Source of the DNA: Aeromicrobium tamlense
Lineage (GTDB): Bacteria; Actinomycetota; Actinomycetes; Propionibacteriales; Nocardioidaceae
Direction: 5' to 3'
Length of the DNA: 64,000 nt
Assembly (NCBI RefSeq): GCF_013408555.1
Contig: NZ_JACBZN010000001.1
Coordinates: 930,001 to 994,000, forward strand
Every line of letters begins with the position of its first letter. Position 1 is the stretch's first letter. Of this stretch, positions 16,401-24,933 are shown piece after piece. Made by a program: the position numbers and the translations under genes. The notes beneath the pieces are model-generated. The model searched no databases. It was not told the origin of the DNA and saw only the letters and a list, made by a program, of their open reading frames with translations.

Positions 16401-16949
16401 TCAGTACTGCTCGCGCAGCGGCTGGCCGATCTCGATGGCCGGCTTCGGCAGGCGCATGCGACGCAGCTGCGTGCTGCGCAGCACCGCGTAGAGCACCGCG
16501 CCGCGGCTCTCGGCCTTGGTGAAGCGCTTCTTCAGCTCGCGCTTGATCGTGGCGACCAGCCAGATCTCGTCGAGGATCGTGGCGAAGATCGTGACCGTCC
16601 ACAGCGAGAAGACGATCGACGCCATCGCGGGGAAGAAGCTGAGCACGAGGATCACGACGAGCAGGGGGAGCATGAACTCGGCGACGGTGCGACGACGGTC
16701 GACGGCGTCGCGGGCGAGGGCCTTCGCGGGCCCGCGGTCGCGGGGCGGCAGGTCGGCCGTGGAGCCCGTGCCCATGAGCGCCTCGCGCTGCTTGTCACGG
16801 GCGGCGGAGCGGCGACGGCGCTCGCGCTCGGCCTGCTCGCGGCGGGTCAGCGGCCGCTTCATCTGCTGCCGGCGAGCCGCTTCGGCCTCCTTGCGGCTGC
16901 GGGTCGGTCCACCCTTGCGCTGGGGGGTGCCTTCGGGTGCGTCGTTCAC
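16401..16949 (-). CDS. DUF3043 membrane protein
   Basis: 182 residues from the GTG at 16947-16949. A long basic N-terminus (KGGPTRSRKEAEAARRQQMK and [20 protein letters not shown]) leads to two transmembrane segments (about 99-119 and 122-142) and a basic tail (SRGAVLYAVLRSTQLRRMRL). This is the DUF3043 family of actinobacteria, function unknown. TAGGGT (16957-16962, minus) lies 7 nt before the GTG, supporting this start over longer frames. Divergent from pspA. Confidence 0.83.
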   Translation of the reverse strand: MNDAPEGTPQRKGGPTRSRKEAEAARRQQMKRPLTRREQAERERRRRSAARDKQREALMGTGSTADLPPRDRGPAKALARDAVDRRRTVAEFMLPLLVVILVLSFFPAMASIVFSLWTVTIFATILDEIWLVATIKRELKKRFTKAESRGAVLYAVLRSTQLRRMRLPKPAIEIGQPLREQY

Positions 16950-16956
16950 GCGAACG

Positions 16957-16999
16957 ACCCTACAAGGCCGGGCCTCGTGCTGGTGTGCACGGCTAGGGT
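16957..16999. promoter_or_regulatory. divergent -10 boxes of the DUF3043 gene and pspA
   Basis: TAGGGT on the minus strand (16957-16962) is 7 nt from the GTG of the DUF3043 gene. TAGGGT on the plus strand (16994-16999) is 6 nt from the pspA ATG. Identical hexamers in opposite orientation drive the pair. Confidence 0.5.
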
Positions 17000-17005
17000 G
17001 GTGCC

Positions 17006-17731
17006 ATGGCTGAGGGCGGGTTCTGGACACGGACGAAGCGGCTGTTCCGTTCGCACACCGCGAAGGACGCCGGAGCCGATCCCGAGGAGGTGCGCGAGCG
17101 CCTCGACGAGGCCTATCGCACCCAGTCGCGACTGCTGGCCCAGGTGCGCCGCGGCGTGGCCGACGTCGCCACCAGCCGCAAGCGCGTCGAGATCCAGCTG
17201 GCGTCGCTGCGCCGCGAGATCGAGTCCGCGGGTGCCGAGGCCAAGGCCGCGGTCGACCGCGGCGACGACGCCTCCGCCCGCCTGGCGCTGGAGCGTCAGG
17301 TCGCGCTGGAGAAGGCCGCCACCGAGCTCGACGACCGTCGCTCCCAGCTGCGCTCCGAGGAGCAGCAGCTGATCGGCTCGGCCGCGGGCATCGAGCGCCA
17401 GATCGAGGACTTCCGCGTCCGCAAGGACACGCTGGCCGCCCGGTACTCCGCGGCGCAGGCGCGCACCGAGATCCAGGGCGCCACGGCCGGCATCGGCGCC
17501 GCCGCGGGCGACGTCGGTCGCGTCATGGCCGACGCCGAGCGGCACACCCGCGAGCTCGAGGCCACGGCCGACGCCGTCGACGAGCTCATGAACGAAGGCA
17601 TCCTCACCCGACCGGGTGAGTCGCAGGACGAGGCGCTGCTGCGGCGCTTCGACGAGGCCCTCGGCTCGATCGACTCCGAGCCGCGCGCCGTGGAGGGAGA
17701 CGGACATGGCCCGCACCAGATTTCGCAGTGA
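17006..17731 (+). CDS. pspA: PspA/IM30-family protein
   Basis: 241 residues, almost entirely helical coiled coil: RLDEAYRTQSRLLAQVRRGV, EIQLASLRREIESAGAEAKA, QVALEKAATELDDRRSQLRS. It has the usual layout of a phage-shock-protein A homologue, which binds and stabilises stressed membranes from the cytoplasm. It starts a run with htpX (26-bp overlap) and pspAB, the envelope-stress trio also found together in other actinobacteria. Leaderless promoter TAGGGT 6 nt upstream. Confidence 0.87.
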   Translation: MAEGGFWTRTKRLFRSHTAKDAGADPEEVRERLDEAYRTQSRLLAQVRRGVADVATSRKRVEIQLASLRREIESAGAEAKAAVDRGDDASARLALERQVALEKAATELDDRRSQLRSEEQQLIGSAAGIERQIEDFRVRKDTLAARYSAAQARTEIQGATAGIGAAAGDVGRVMADAERHTRELEATADAVDELMNEGILTRPGESQDEALLRRFDEALGSIDSEPRAVEGDGHGPHQISQ

Positions 17732-18599
17732 CCGCGGGCTGACCCTGCGCATGGGCGGGGTCGGCCTGGGACTGGTCCTGCTCTACGTGCTGTTCGGCGC
17801 GATGCTGATCTCGGTCGCCGGCAGCCTGTGGGTGGCCGTCATCATCACGCTCGGCATGGCGTGGGGTCAGTGGTACTTCTCCGACTCGCTCGCGCTGAAG
17901 TCGATGGGCGCGCACGTCGTCACGCCCGAGCAGGCCCCCGAGCTGCACGCGATGATCGACCGGCTCGTCGCCCTGGCCGACATGCCCAAGCCGCGCGTGG
18001 CCGTCGCGGTCACCGACATGCCCAACGCCTTCGCCACCGGGCGCTCGCCGAACCACTCGGCGGTGTGCGTCACCACCGGCATCATGCAGCGCCTCGACGC
18101 CGACGAGCTCGAGGGCGTGCTGGCCCACGAGCTCGCGCACGTGGCCAACCGCGACGTCTCGGTCATGACCGTCGCCTCGTCGCTCGGCCTGCTCGCCGGC
18201 TTCCTCACCCGCTGGGGCATGTGGTTCGGCGGCGGCAGCCGCGACAAGAACAGCGGCCCCGCGATGATCGTCGTGATCCTGGTGAGCCTCGTCGTCACGG
18301 CCGTCAGCTTCTTCCTGACGCGGGCGCTGTCGCGCTACCGCGAGCTGAGCGCCGACCGCTCGGGCTCCTACCTCACCGGCCGCCCGTCCAAGCTGGCCTC
18401 GGCGCTGGTCAAGATCTCGGGCGACATGGGCCGCATCCCCACGTCCGACCTGCGCGAGGCGCAGTCGATGAACGCCTTCTTCATCGCCCCGGCGCTCAAG
18501 GGCGACACGGCACAGGCGCTGTTCTCCACGCACCCGCCGCTGCAGACGCGCCTCGACCAGCTCGCCCGGATCGGCGCCGACCTCACCGAGCGGCGCTGA
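17706..18599 (+). CDS. htpX: M48 membrane metalloprotease, HtpX homologue
   Basis: 297 residues. Two N-terminal transmembrane helices (about 14-58) precede the M48 protease domain with the zinc motif LAHELAHVANRD (HExxH), a second hydrophobic pair (about 160-205) and the third-ligand region RYRELSADRSGS. Degrades damaged membrane proteins. The ATG at 17706 lies inside the 3' end of pspA, with GGAGGGA upstream, so the two are co-translated. C-terminal FSTHPPLQTRLDQLARIG is typical of the family. Confidence 0.93.
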   Translation: MARTRFRSDRGLTLRMGGVGLGLVLLYVLFGAMLISVAGSLWVAVIITLGMAWGQWYFSDSLALKSMGAHVVTPEQAPELHAMIDRLVALADMPKPRVAVAVTDMPNAFATGRSPNHSAVCVTTGIMQRLDADELEGVLAHELAHVANRDVSVMTVASSLGLLAGFLTRWGMWFGGGSRDKNSGPAMIVVILVSLVVTAVSFFLTRALSRYRELSADRSGSYLTGRPSKLASALVKISGDMGRIPTSDLREAQSMNAFFIAPALKGDTAQALFSTHPPLQTRLDQLARIGADLTERR

Positions 18600-18601
18600 G
18601 C

Positions 18602-19171
18602 GTGGGGTTCCTCGACGGGATCCTCGGCCGCAGCAAGCCGCCGAAGGCCAACCTCGACGTCCTGTTCGCGGTGCCGCAGGCGGCGCTCACGCTCGAGGCC
18701 GAGGGCTTCGCGTTCAGCGGTCACGGCGCGGTCTGCTTCCGTGACGCCGAGGGGCGCGCCGACGACGAGGTCATCGCCTCGGCGCAGGAGATGATCCGCA
18801 CCGACCCCACCGCCACGGTCGAGATGCACCACGACGAGTTCGGCTTCACGTGGCTCGAGGTGATCCGGCCGTCCGGTGACGTGTCGGGCCTGGTCACCGA
18901 CCTGCACGCCGTGAACTCCACGATGGCCGCCCAGGGCTTCGACGCGTCGATGCTGTGCTCCACGGTGGTCTTCGAGCACGAGGGCCACCGGTCGGCGCTG
19001 GTCTACCTGTTCAAGCGCGGCACGTTCTACCCGTTCGTGCCCGACCCCTCCGCAGCGCGTCGCCGGGACAACCCCACCGAGCTGAGGATGCGCGCGCTCG
19101 TGGAGAACGACGTGCCGATCGAGGCCGACCTCGGCCGCTGGCTCGCGATCTGGGGCGCCCCGGGACTGTGA
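18602..19171 (+). CDS. pspAB: PspA-associated protein PspAB
   Basis: 189 residues from the GTG at 18602, two bases after the htpX stop. Begins VGFLDGILGRSKPPKANLDV and contains AVPQAALTLEAEGFAFSGHG, HHDEFGFTWLEVI and YLFKRGTFYPFVPD. I recognise this as the PspAB family that accompanies PspA and HtpX in actinobacteria. Its biochemical role is not established. The gene order pspA-htpX-pspAB supports the assignment. Confidence 0.87.
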   Translation: MGFLDGILGRSKPPKANLDVLFAVPQAALTLEAEGFAFSGHGAVCFRDAEGRADDEVIASAQEMIRTDPTATVEMHHDEFGFTWLEVIRPSGDVSGLVTDLHAVNSTMAAQGFDASMLCSTVVFEHEGHRSALVYLFKRGTFYPFVPDPSAARRRDNPTELRMRALVENDVPIEADLGRWLAIWGAPGL

Positions 19172-19182
19172 CGGACTCGGTC

Positions 19183-19188
19183 TAGACT
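19183..19188 (+). promoter_or_regulatory. -10 box before the 19197 gene
   Basis: TAGACT lies 8 nt before the ATG at 19197 with no Shine-Dalgarno site. It separates this gene from the pspA-htpX-pspAB run. Confidence 0.45.
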
Positions 19189-19196
19189 CAGCGCCC

Positions 19197-20498
19197 ATGG
19201 GGGAGCTGAGCCGGGTGCTGCGCGACGCGATCGCCGTGGTGTGGCAGGGATTCCGGCTGGTCGGGGCGCACTGGCCGGTGCTGGCCACGATCTACCTGCT
19301 CGGCGCCGCCGGGCGGTGGGGGTTCCTGTGGCTCGCCGTCGTGCTCAGCGACGAGCACTCCACGCTCGCCGGCCTGATCGTGCCGCTGGCGCCGCTGTCC
19401 ACCCTCGTGGCGATCATCGTCATGCTCCTGGTCGTCTCGTCGTCGGTCACCGGACTGGTCGCCGACACGTCGGCTCCGGAGCCCGGCACCGGACCCCGCA
19501 CCGACGGCTGGCTCGGCGTGCTCGCCGGCGCCCTGCTGCCGTTCCTCACGGTCTACGCCGCGCAGGGACTGCTCAAGGAGGACGTGCGCGCGTACGTCAA
19601 CGAGGCCACCTACGACGAGCTGTACGGCAGCGCGGGATCCTTCTACGGCGAGGCCGCCGACCTCGACCGCACCGCGATCGCCACGGGCTGGCTGCTCTTC
19701 GGGATCGTCCTGCTGGCGCTGGTGCTGCGGTTCCTGTTCGACCGCTTCAACCTCCCGGCGCGCAGCCGGGCGCTCGCGTTCGGAGCCGCCTACGTCGAGA
19801 CGCTGTGGATCGTCACGCTCGGTGTCTCGTTCGCGGCCTACCAGGACCGCGTCTGGGCGTGGGTCGCCGACCGGCGCTTCGTGCACTGGGTCCAGGACAC
19901 GTGGGCCGACCTCATCGCGTTCCTCGGCCCGATCGGCGACCCGGTCGCCACGGTCGTGGGCTGGATCGGCACGTTCATCGACAACGCCGACGACGTCGTG
20001 CTGGTGCCGCTCGCGTGGCTCACGGTGGCGGCCGTCGTCTTCGGCCGCAGCATCGCCCCGCCCGCGCCGCGCGAGCGCCCGTCCCGACTCTCCCGCGTGC
20101 GACCGCTGGCCGTCGTCGGCTCACGGACCCCGGCCGTCGTCAAGCGCTGGGCGGGAGAGGCGACCTCGGGCTTCCGCGGCCGGTTCAGCGGCCTGCGCGA
20201 CGGGTTCCGGGTGCTGGCGCTCGGCGGGCTCGTCCCGATGGTGATGTTCTGCCTCGTCTTCGTCATCGCCGACCAGGCGAACGCCTTGGCGAGCGAGGTC
20301 TGGCGCGCGGTCCTCGGCCCCCGCGACCGGGACACCGCGCTGGCGTTCTCGCCGTGGCTCGACATCATCTCGTCGGGCGTCGAGTACGTCGTCCTCGCCG
20401 GCCTGCTCGCCGCGGCGATCGGACGGATCCTGTCGAACCAGCGGCGCTGGACGCAGCCGGATCAGGCGGCCGAGCCGTCCACCGGCAGCTCCACGTAG
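19197..20498 (+). CDS. multi-pass membrane protein, unknown function
   Basis: 433 residues with about seven or eight hydrophobic segments (about 27-45, 55-85, 105-122, 163-185, 193-215, 258-290, 340-365, 390-410). Loops are charged and there are no recognisable catalytic motifs. The N-terminal cytoplasmic part is amphipathic (MGELSRVLRDAIAVVWQGFR). The 3' end overlaps the convergent 20462-21109 gene by 37 bp. No family is recognised. Confidence 0.75.
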   Translation: MGELSRVLRDAIAVVWQGFRLVGAHWPVLATIYLLGAAGRWGFLWLAVVLSDEHSTLAGLIVPLAPLSTLVAIIVMLLVVSSSVTGLVADTSAPEPGTGPRTDGWLGVLAGALLPFLTVYAAQGLLKEDVRAYVNEATYDELYGSAGSFYGEAADLDRTAIATGWLLFGIVLLALVLRFLFDRFNLPARSRALAFGAAYVETLWIVTLGVSFAAYQDRVWAWVADRRFVHWVQDTWADLIAFLGPIGDPVATVVGWIGTFIDNADDVVLVPLAWLTVAAVVFGRSIAPPAPRERPSRLSRVRPLAVVGSRTPAVVKRWAGEATSGFRGRFSGLRDGFRVLALGGLVPMVMFCLVFVIADQANALASEVWRAVLGPRDRDTALAFSPWLDIISSGVEYVVLAGLLAAAIGRILSNQRRWTQPDQAAEPSTGSST

Positions 20499-21109
20499 CG
20501 CGGGAGGAAGTACCAGAGCCGCACCGCGGTGGGCTCGGCCTCCGCGGGCAGCACGAACAGGGTCTCGGTGGTGAACGAGGCCGGGCGCGGCTCGTCGCCC
20601 TCGCGCAGCCGGGGCTCCTCGGTGCTGCCGAGCTCCGCCTGCGGACCCGGCGTCGCGTTCGGGACGCAGCTGGAGAACCGGGCGCCGTCCAGCGGCAGGC
20701 CCGAGTCGGACTCGCCGTGCAGGTTGCCGGCGGCGTCCACCACCGCGACGGTGCAGCCGACGAGCGACACGTCGGGGTCGGCGCTCACGTCGAGCCGCAG
20801 TCGCCACGCGCGCACGCCGTCGGGGAGCGGATCCCCGCCGATCAGGGTCACGTCGTCCGCCGGCTCGAACGCGTTGACGGTGTACCGCGCCTCGATCGGG
20901 TAGCGCAGGTGACCGTCGTCGTACTCGTCGACGAGGTGCGCCTGCGAGGCCTCGACGGGCGCGGGTGAGTGGAACCCCTTCGCCCACCAGTAGTCCTGGA
21001 GCCGCGAGCTGCCCGCCGCCAGCGCCAGCACGAGAGCGAGAGGAAGAGCCACGAGTCCCCAGCGGTTGCGCTGCCACCACGTGCGGCGGTGCTCGATCGT
21101 GCTGGTCAC
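20462..21109 (-). CDS. membrane-anchored hypothetical protein, third gene of an operon
   Basis: 215 residues. One N-terminal transmembrane segment (about 18-36, GLVALPLALVLALAAGSS) is followed by an extracytoplasmic beta-rich domain with a DYWWAKGFHSPAP motif and two cysteines (VGCTV, SSCVP) that could pair. The GTG at 21107-21109 has CGGAGG upstream and overlaps the stop of the previous gene as GTGA. Size, topology and coupling to its two neighbours suggest three paralogous or interacting surface proteins. Confidence 0.7.
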   Translation of the reverse strand: MTSTIEHRRTWWQRNRWGLVALPLALVLALAAGSSRLQDYWWAKGFHSPAPVEASQAHLVDEYDDGHLRYPIEARYTVNAFEPADDVTLIGGDPLPDGVRAWRLRLDVSADPDVSLVGCTVAVVDAAGNLHGESDSGLPLDGARFSSCVPNATPGPQAELGSTEEPRLREGDEPRPASFTTETLFVLPAEAEPTAVRLWYFLPRYVELPVDGSAA

Positions 21110-21714
21110 GACGCCTCCGTCCGAATCAGCTCGCGCGGGGCCGGCAGCTCGAGCGGCTCCTCGCGCTCCTGCCAGCGCTCGACGTCGCTCGCGTCGACTC
21201 CGAGCTCGACCACGGCCATGGAGTCCCAGCGCTCGTCGAGGCCGAGGGGCGCCAGTGCCACGGAGGCGCCGGGGACGCTGCGCGGATCCGCCTCGACGAC
21301 GGCGACGCACCGCGCGGGCCGGTCGACCATGAGGCCGGTGCACGAGACGGAGCTGCGGCCGCTGGTGCCGAAGAACGGCAGCACGCGTCCGGCGTTGTCC
21401 CGCAGGGCGGCGTAGGTGAGGTCGGAGGACTCGCCCCGCGGGGTCCAGGCGAGCTCGACCGCGACGAAGACGCCGGGGGAGACCATGGTCGCGCCGCCGG
21501 CGGGCGCCACCGAGCGCGCGCCGTCGACCGACAGCACCTCGAGGTCACCGCTGCGCAGCGCGGCCGTGCCGCCGACCGCGACCGGCTCCTCGAAGGGGCG
21601 TGAGGACTGGGCACGCTCCGGCAGCTGCTGGTGCAGCCACTGCCCGAGCACGAGGGCGAGCACGACGAGGACGCCGGCGGTCGCGGGAGGCCGTCGCAGG
21701 CCGAGCACGCTCAT
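21106..21714 (-). CDS. membrane-anchored hypothetical protein with an Ig-like (DUF4352-type) domain
   Basis: 202 residues. N-terminal transmembrane segment (about 12-28, ATAGVLVVLALVLGQW), then a beta-sandwich-like domain: EPVAVGGTAALRSGDLEVLS, SPGVFVAVELAWTPRGESSD and LRDNAGRVLPFFG. The order 'property-raising clause, then residue pair ahead of the extracellular Ig-like strands' is the pattern of DUF4352/telokin-like domains. Overlaps both neighbours by 4 bp (ATGA and GTGA). Function unknown. Confidence 0.68.
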   Translation of the reverse strand: MSVLGLRRPPATAGVLVVLALVLGQWLHQQLPERAQSSRPFEEPVAVGGTAALRSGDLEVLSVDGARSVAPAGGATMVSPGVFVAVELAWTPRGESSDLTYAALRDNAGRVLPFFGTSGRSSVSCTGLMVDRPARCVAVVEADPRSVPGASVALAPLGLDERWDSMAVVELGVDASDVERWQEREEPLELPAPRELIRTEAS

Positions 21715-22355
21715 GACGCACGCCCCTGCGACACCGCGAGCGTGCCCGCGTGGGTGACCGTCGGGTCGAACCACATCAGCTGGTCGTCGAGCGAGCTGCG
21801 GCGCCAGGTCCAGGCCGAGACGGCCACGGTGGCCTCGGTCGGCAACGGCTCGGACGCCGCCTGCTCCCACACGAAGGCGACCTCGTACTCGAGCCCGGGC
21901 GCGACGGCACTGAGCGGGCTGGCGTCGGCCAGCACGAGCACCTGCGGCGCGGCGTCGTCGCTCCGCCCGGTCTCCTCGCCGAGCAGCCCCGTGTAGAAGC
22001 CGTCGAGGCCCTTCAAGCGCACGGAGTCGCGGACGGTGCTGGTGTAGACGGGGTGGTCGGACGTGTTCTCCACCGTCGCGACGGCCACGAGGTAGCGTCC
22101 GCGGACGTCCTCGTCGAGGCCCAGGTCGTCCGACCACCGCAGCCGCTCGACGGTGAGGTCGAAGGGCTCGGCGTGGAACGGCTCGCCGGCCACGATCTCG
22201 GTGGGTCCGGCCGTCCTCGCGGTGGCGAGCCCGCCGAACAGCCCCGAGGCCAGCACGACCACCGTGGCGCCCGCGGCGAGCACCTGGCGCAGCGTCATCG
22301 TGCGGCTCAGCTGGCGCAGCCACCGGCGCACGCGTCCGCCCTCGTCCCCCGTCAT
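21711..22355 (-). CDS. membrane-anchored hypothetical protein, first gene of the operon
   Basis: 214 residues. Positively charged start, one transmembrane segment (about 25-45, VLAAGATVVVLASGLFGGLA), then an extracytoplasmic domain containing EIVAGEPFHAEPFDLTVERL, YLVAVATVENTSDHPVYTST and VAFVWEQAASEPLPTEATVA. It resembles the same Ig-like accessory type as the next gene. Leaderless promoter TACCAT (22363-22368, minus) is 7 nt before the ATG. Divergent from the aminotransferase gene. Confidence 0.68.
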   Translation of the reverse strand: MTGDEGGRVRRWLRQLSRTMTLRQVLAAGATVVVLASGLFGGLATARTAGPTEIVAGEPFHAEPFDLTVERLRWSDDLGLDEDVRGRYLVAVATVENTSDHPVYTSTVRDSVRLKGLDGFYTGLLGEETGRSDDAAPQVLVLADASPLSAVAPGLEYEVAFVWEQAASEPLPTEATVAVSAWTWRRSSLDDQLMWFDPTVTHAGTLAVSQGRAS

Positions 22356-22362
22356 GGCCCTG

Positions 22363-22426
22363 ATGGTAGGGCAGCCCGAGCGGGCCGCGATGCCGGAGCA
22401 GGCACGACCGTGCTGCGCGATACCTT
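22363..22426. promoter_or_regulatory. divergent -10 boxes of the anchored-protein operon and the aminotransferase gene
   Basis: Minus strand: TACCAT (22363-22368), 7 nt from the ATG at 22355. Plus strand: TACCTT (22421-22426), 6 nt from the GTG at 22433. Confidence 0.48.
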
Positions 22427-22432
22427 GGGTCC

Positions 22433-23698
22433 GTGACCCTCGACTCCCTCTCCCGTGACCAGCTCGACGCCTTCCTGGCCGAGCAGCAGCAGGCCTATGC
22501 CGACCTCCAGCAGGCCGGCCTGAAGCTCGACATCACGCGCGGCAAGCCGTCCTCGGACCAGCTCGACCTCTCCGAGGGCCTGCTGACGACGCCGGTCGAG
22601 GCTCACGTGTCCGGCGGCGTCGACGTCCGCAACTACGGCGGCGGCACGGGCCTGACCGAGCTGCGCGAGATCTTCGCCGAGCTGCTCGGCGTCCCCGTGG
22701 GCCAGCTCCTCGCCGGCAACAACGCGAGCCTGTCGATGATGCACGACTCGATCGTGTTCGCGATGCTGCACGGCGTCCCCGGCGGATCGGCCCCGTGGAA
22801 GGACGGCCCGGTCAAGTTCCTGGCCCCCGCGCCGGGCTACGACCGCCACTTCGCGATCTGCGAGCACCTCGGGATCGAGATGATCCCGGTCGAGATGCGC
22901 GAGGACGGCCCCGACATGGAGGCCGTGCGCGCCCACGTCGCCGACCCCGCGGTCAAGGGCATCTGGATCGTGCCGACCTACTCCAACCCCACCGGTGCCG
23001 TCGTGAGCGAGCAGGTCGCCGCCGAGCTCGCCTCGCTGGAGACCGCCGCCGACGACTTCCGGATCTACTGGGACAACGCCTACGCGGTCCACGACCTCAC
23101 CGAGGAGCACGCGAAGTCGGCCGACATCCTCGGCCTGTGCTCGGCAGCCGGGCACCCCGACCGCCCGCTGATGTTCGCGTCCACGTCGAAGATCACGCTG
23201 GCCGGATCGGGCGTCAGCTTCCTCGCGGGCTCGCCCGACAACATCGCCTGGTACCTGTCGCACACGGCGATCCGCACGATCGGCCCCGACAAGGTCAACC
23301 AGCTGCGCCACGCGCAGTTCCTCGGCAGCCCGCAGGGCGTGCTCGACCTCATGGCGCGCCACCGCGAGATCCTGGCGCCGAAGTTCGACACGGTGCTGCG
23401 GATCCTGTCCGAGCGTCTCGGCCCGCACGAGGTCGCCACGTGGACCACGCCCAAGGGCGGCTACTTCGTCAGCCTCGACGTCGTCGACGGCACCGCCTCG
23501 CGCGTCGTGCAGCTGGCCAAGGAGGCCGGCATCTCGCTCACGCCCGCCGGCGCCTCGTTCCCGTACGGCAAGGACCCGCGCGACCGCAACATCCGCATCG
23601 CGCCGTCGTTCCCGCCGCTGCAGGAGCTGACGCTCGCGATGGAGGGCCTGGCCACGTGCGTGCTGCTCGCCGCGGCCGAGAAGGCCGCCTCGGCCTGA
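22433..23698 (+). CDS. PLP-dependent aminotransferase (aspartate aminotransferase-like, PF12897 type)
   Basis: 421 residues from GTG. DITRGKPSSDQLDLSEGLL is the N-terminal signature of the subgroup. NPTGAVVSE holds the Asn of the NPTG motif, WDNAYAVHDL the PLP-pyridine Asp (D214) and Tyr (Y217), and FASTSKITLAGSG the PLP lysine K253. The family includes actinobacterial aspartate aminotransferases of subgroup Ic; the exact amino acid cannot be told from sequence. The glycerate kinase gene begins two bases after its stop, a likely operon. Leaderless promoter TACCTT. Confidence 0.88.
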   Translation: MTLDSLSRDQLDAFLAEQQQAYADLQQAGLKLDITRGKPSSDQLDLSEGLLTTPVEAHVSGGVDVRNYGGGTGLTELREIFAELLGVPVGQLLAGNNASLSMMHDSIVFAMLHGVPGGSAPWKDGPVKFLAPAPGYDRHFAICEHLGIEMIPVEMREDGPDMEAVRAHVADPAVKGIWIVPTYSNPTGAVVSEQVAAELASLETAADDFRIYWDNAYAVHDLTEEHAKSADILGLCSAAGHPDRPLMFASTSKITLAGSGVSFLAGSPDNIAWYLSHTAIRTIGPDKVNQLRHAQFLGSPQGVLDLMARHREILAPKFDTVLRILSERLGPHEVATWTTPKGGYFVSLDVVDGTASRVVQLAKEAGISLTPAGASFPYGKDPRDRNIRIAPSFPPLQELTLAMEGLATCVLLAAAEKAASA

Positions 23699-23699
23699 C

Positions 23700-24809
23700 G
23701 TGCGCATCGTCGTCGCCCCGGACAAGTTCGCCGGCACTCTTACCGCACCCCAGGCTGCGCGCGCCATCGCCGAGGGGTGGCGGCGCACCGCGCCCGGCGA
23801 CGAGCTCGTCGAGGCACCCATGGCCGACGGTGGACCGGGCTTCCTCGACGCCCTGCAGGGCGCGTTCGGAGCCGACGCGCGCCTCGAGGTCGTCACCGTG
23901 CCCGGCCCGCTGGGCGAGCCGGCGCCGGTCGGGCTGCTGGTCGCCGGTGACACGGTCTACCTGGAGTCCGCGCAGGCGTGCGGGCTGCACCTGGTGTCCG
24001 AGCGGCGTCCGATGGACGCCACCACCGTCGGCGTCGGCCGGGCGATCGCCGCGGCCGTCGACGGGGGAGCGCGGCGCATCGTCGTGGGACTGGGCGGCAG
24101 CGCCACCAGCGACGGAGGAGCGGGACTGCTCGCGGCCCTCGGCGCCACGTCCGACGTCCCCCTGGACGCCGGCCCCACCGGGCTGGACGGCGTCACCGAG
24201 GTCGACCTGGCCCCGGCACGTGCGCGGCTCGAGGGGATCGAGCTCGTGGTCGCGGCCGACGTTGAGACCACCCTGCTCGGGATGTTCGGCGCGGCGCGCA
24301 CCTTCGGTCCCCAGAAGGGCCTCACGGACGAGCAGGTCATCACCGTCGACCACCGTCTCGACCGCTTCGTCGAGGCCGCCTGCGGCAGCACGCCCGCCGA
24401 GCGACGCGTCGCCGACCAGAAGGGTGCCGGCGCCGCCGGTGGTCTCGGGTTCGCGCTGCTGGTCCTGGGCGCCGAGGTCACGTCGGGCATCGGCCTGGTC
24501 GCCCGGGAGGCGGGCCTCGCCGACCTCGTGGCGGGCGCCGACCTCGTGATCTCGGGGGAGGGGGCGTTCGACTACTCCTCCCGCGCGGGCAAGGTCGTGC
24601 ACGGCGTCGCCTCGATCGCCATGGAGCACGCCACGCCCTGTGTCGTCCTCGCCGGTCGCGTCGACGTCGGCAGCCGCGAGATGCGCGCCCTGGGCGTCGA
24701 GTCGGCCTACGGGATGGTCGACCGGGTGGGCGAGGAGGCCGCGCTGCGCGAGCCCCACCGGTATCTGGCCGACCTCGCCGAGCGCGTCGCCCGGTCCTGG
24801 TCGGCCTGA
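23700..24809 (+). CDS. glycerate kinase (GlxK/GarK family)
   Basis: 369 residues. MRIVVAPDKFAGTLTAPQAA opens the family's first motif (usually DSFKGTLT; here DKFAGTLT). MADGGPGFLDAL, VGLGGSATSDGGAGLLAALG and KGAGAAGGLGFALLVLG are the glycine-rich substrate and ATP motifs, and VISGEGAFDYSSRAGKVVHG is the conserved C-terminal stretch. Phosphorylates D-glycerate for entry to glycolysis or serine metabolism. GTG start overlapping no RBS, immediately after the aminotransferase gene. Confidence 0.9.
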   Translation: MRIVVAPDKFAGTLTAPQAARAIAEGWRRTAPGDELVEAPMADGGPGFLDALQGAFGADARLEVVTVPGPLGEPAPVGLLVAGDTVYLESAQACGLHLVSERRPMDATTVGVGRAIAAAVDGGARRIVVGLGGSATSDGGAGLLAALGATSDVPLDAGPTGLDGVTEVDLAPARARLEGIELVVAADVETTLLGMFGAARTFGPQKGLTDEQVITVDHRLDRFVEAACGSTPAERRVADQKGAGAAGGLGFALLVLGAEVTSGIGLVAREAGLADLVAGADLVISGEGAFDYSSRAGKVVHGVASIAMEHATPCVVLAGRVDVGSREMRALGVESAYGMVDRVGEEAALREPHRYLADLAERVARSWSA

Positions 24810-24859
24810 GACGGCGCGCGCGACCGGCCGGTGCCGCTCGACGACTTCGATCCGCCGCG

Positions 24860-24865
24860 TACCAT
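24860..24865 (+). promoter_or_regulatory. probable -10 box of erpA
   Basis: TACCAT, about 68 bp upstream of the erpA ATG. Unlike many neighbours erpA then has a leader of about 60 nt ending in a strong GAGGAG site. Confidence 0.35.
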
Positions 24866-24933
24866 GGGAATCGAATCCGATCGCGCCGTGTTGCACCTGA
24901 CGGCATGATCCATCCGTAGACCGAGGAGCCTCG

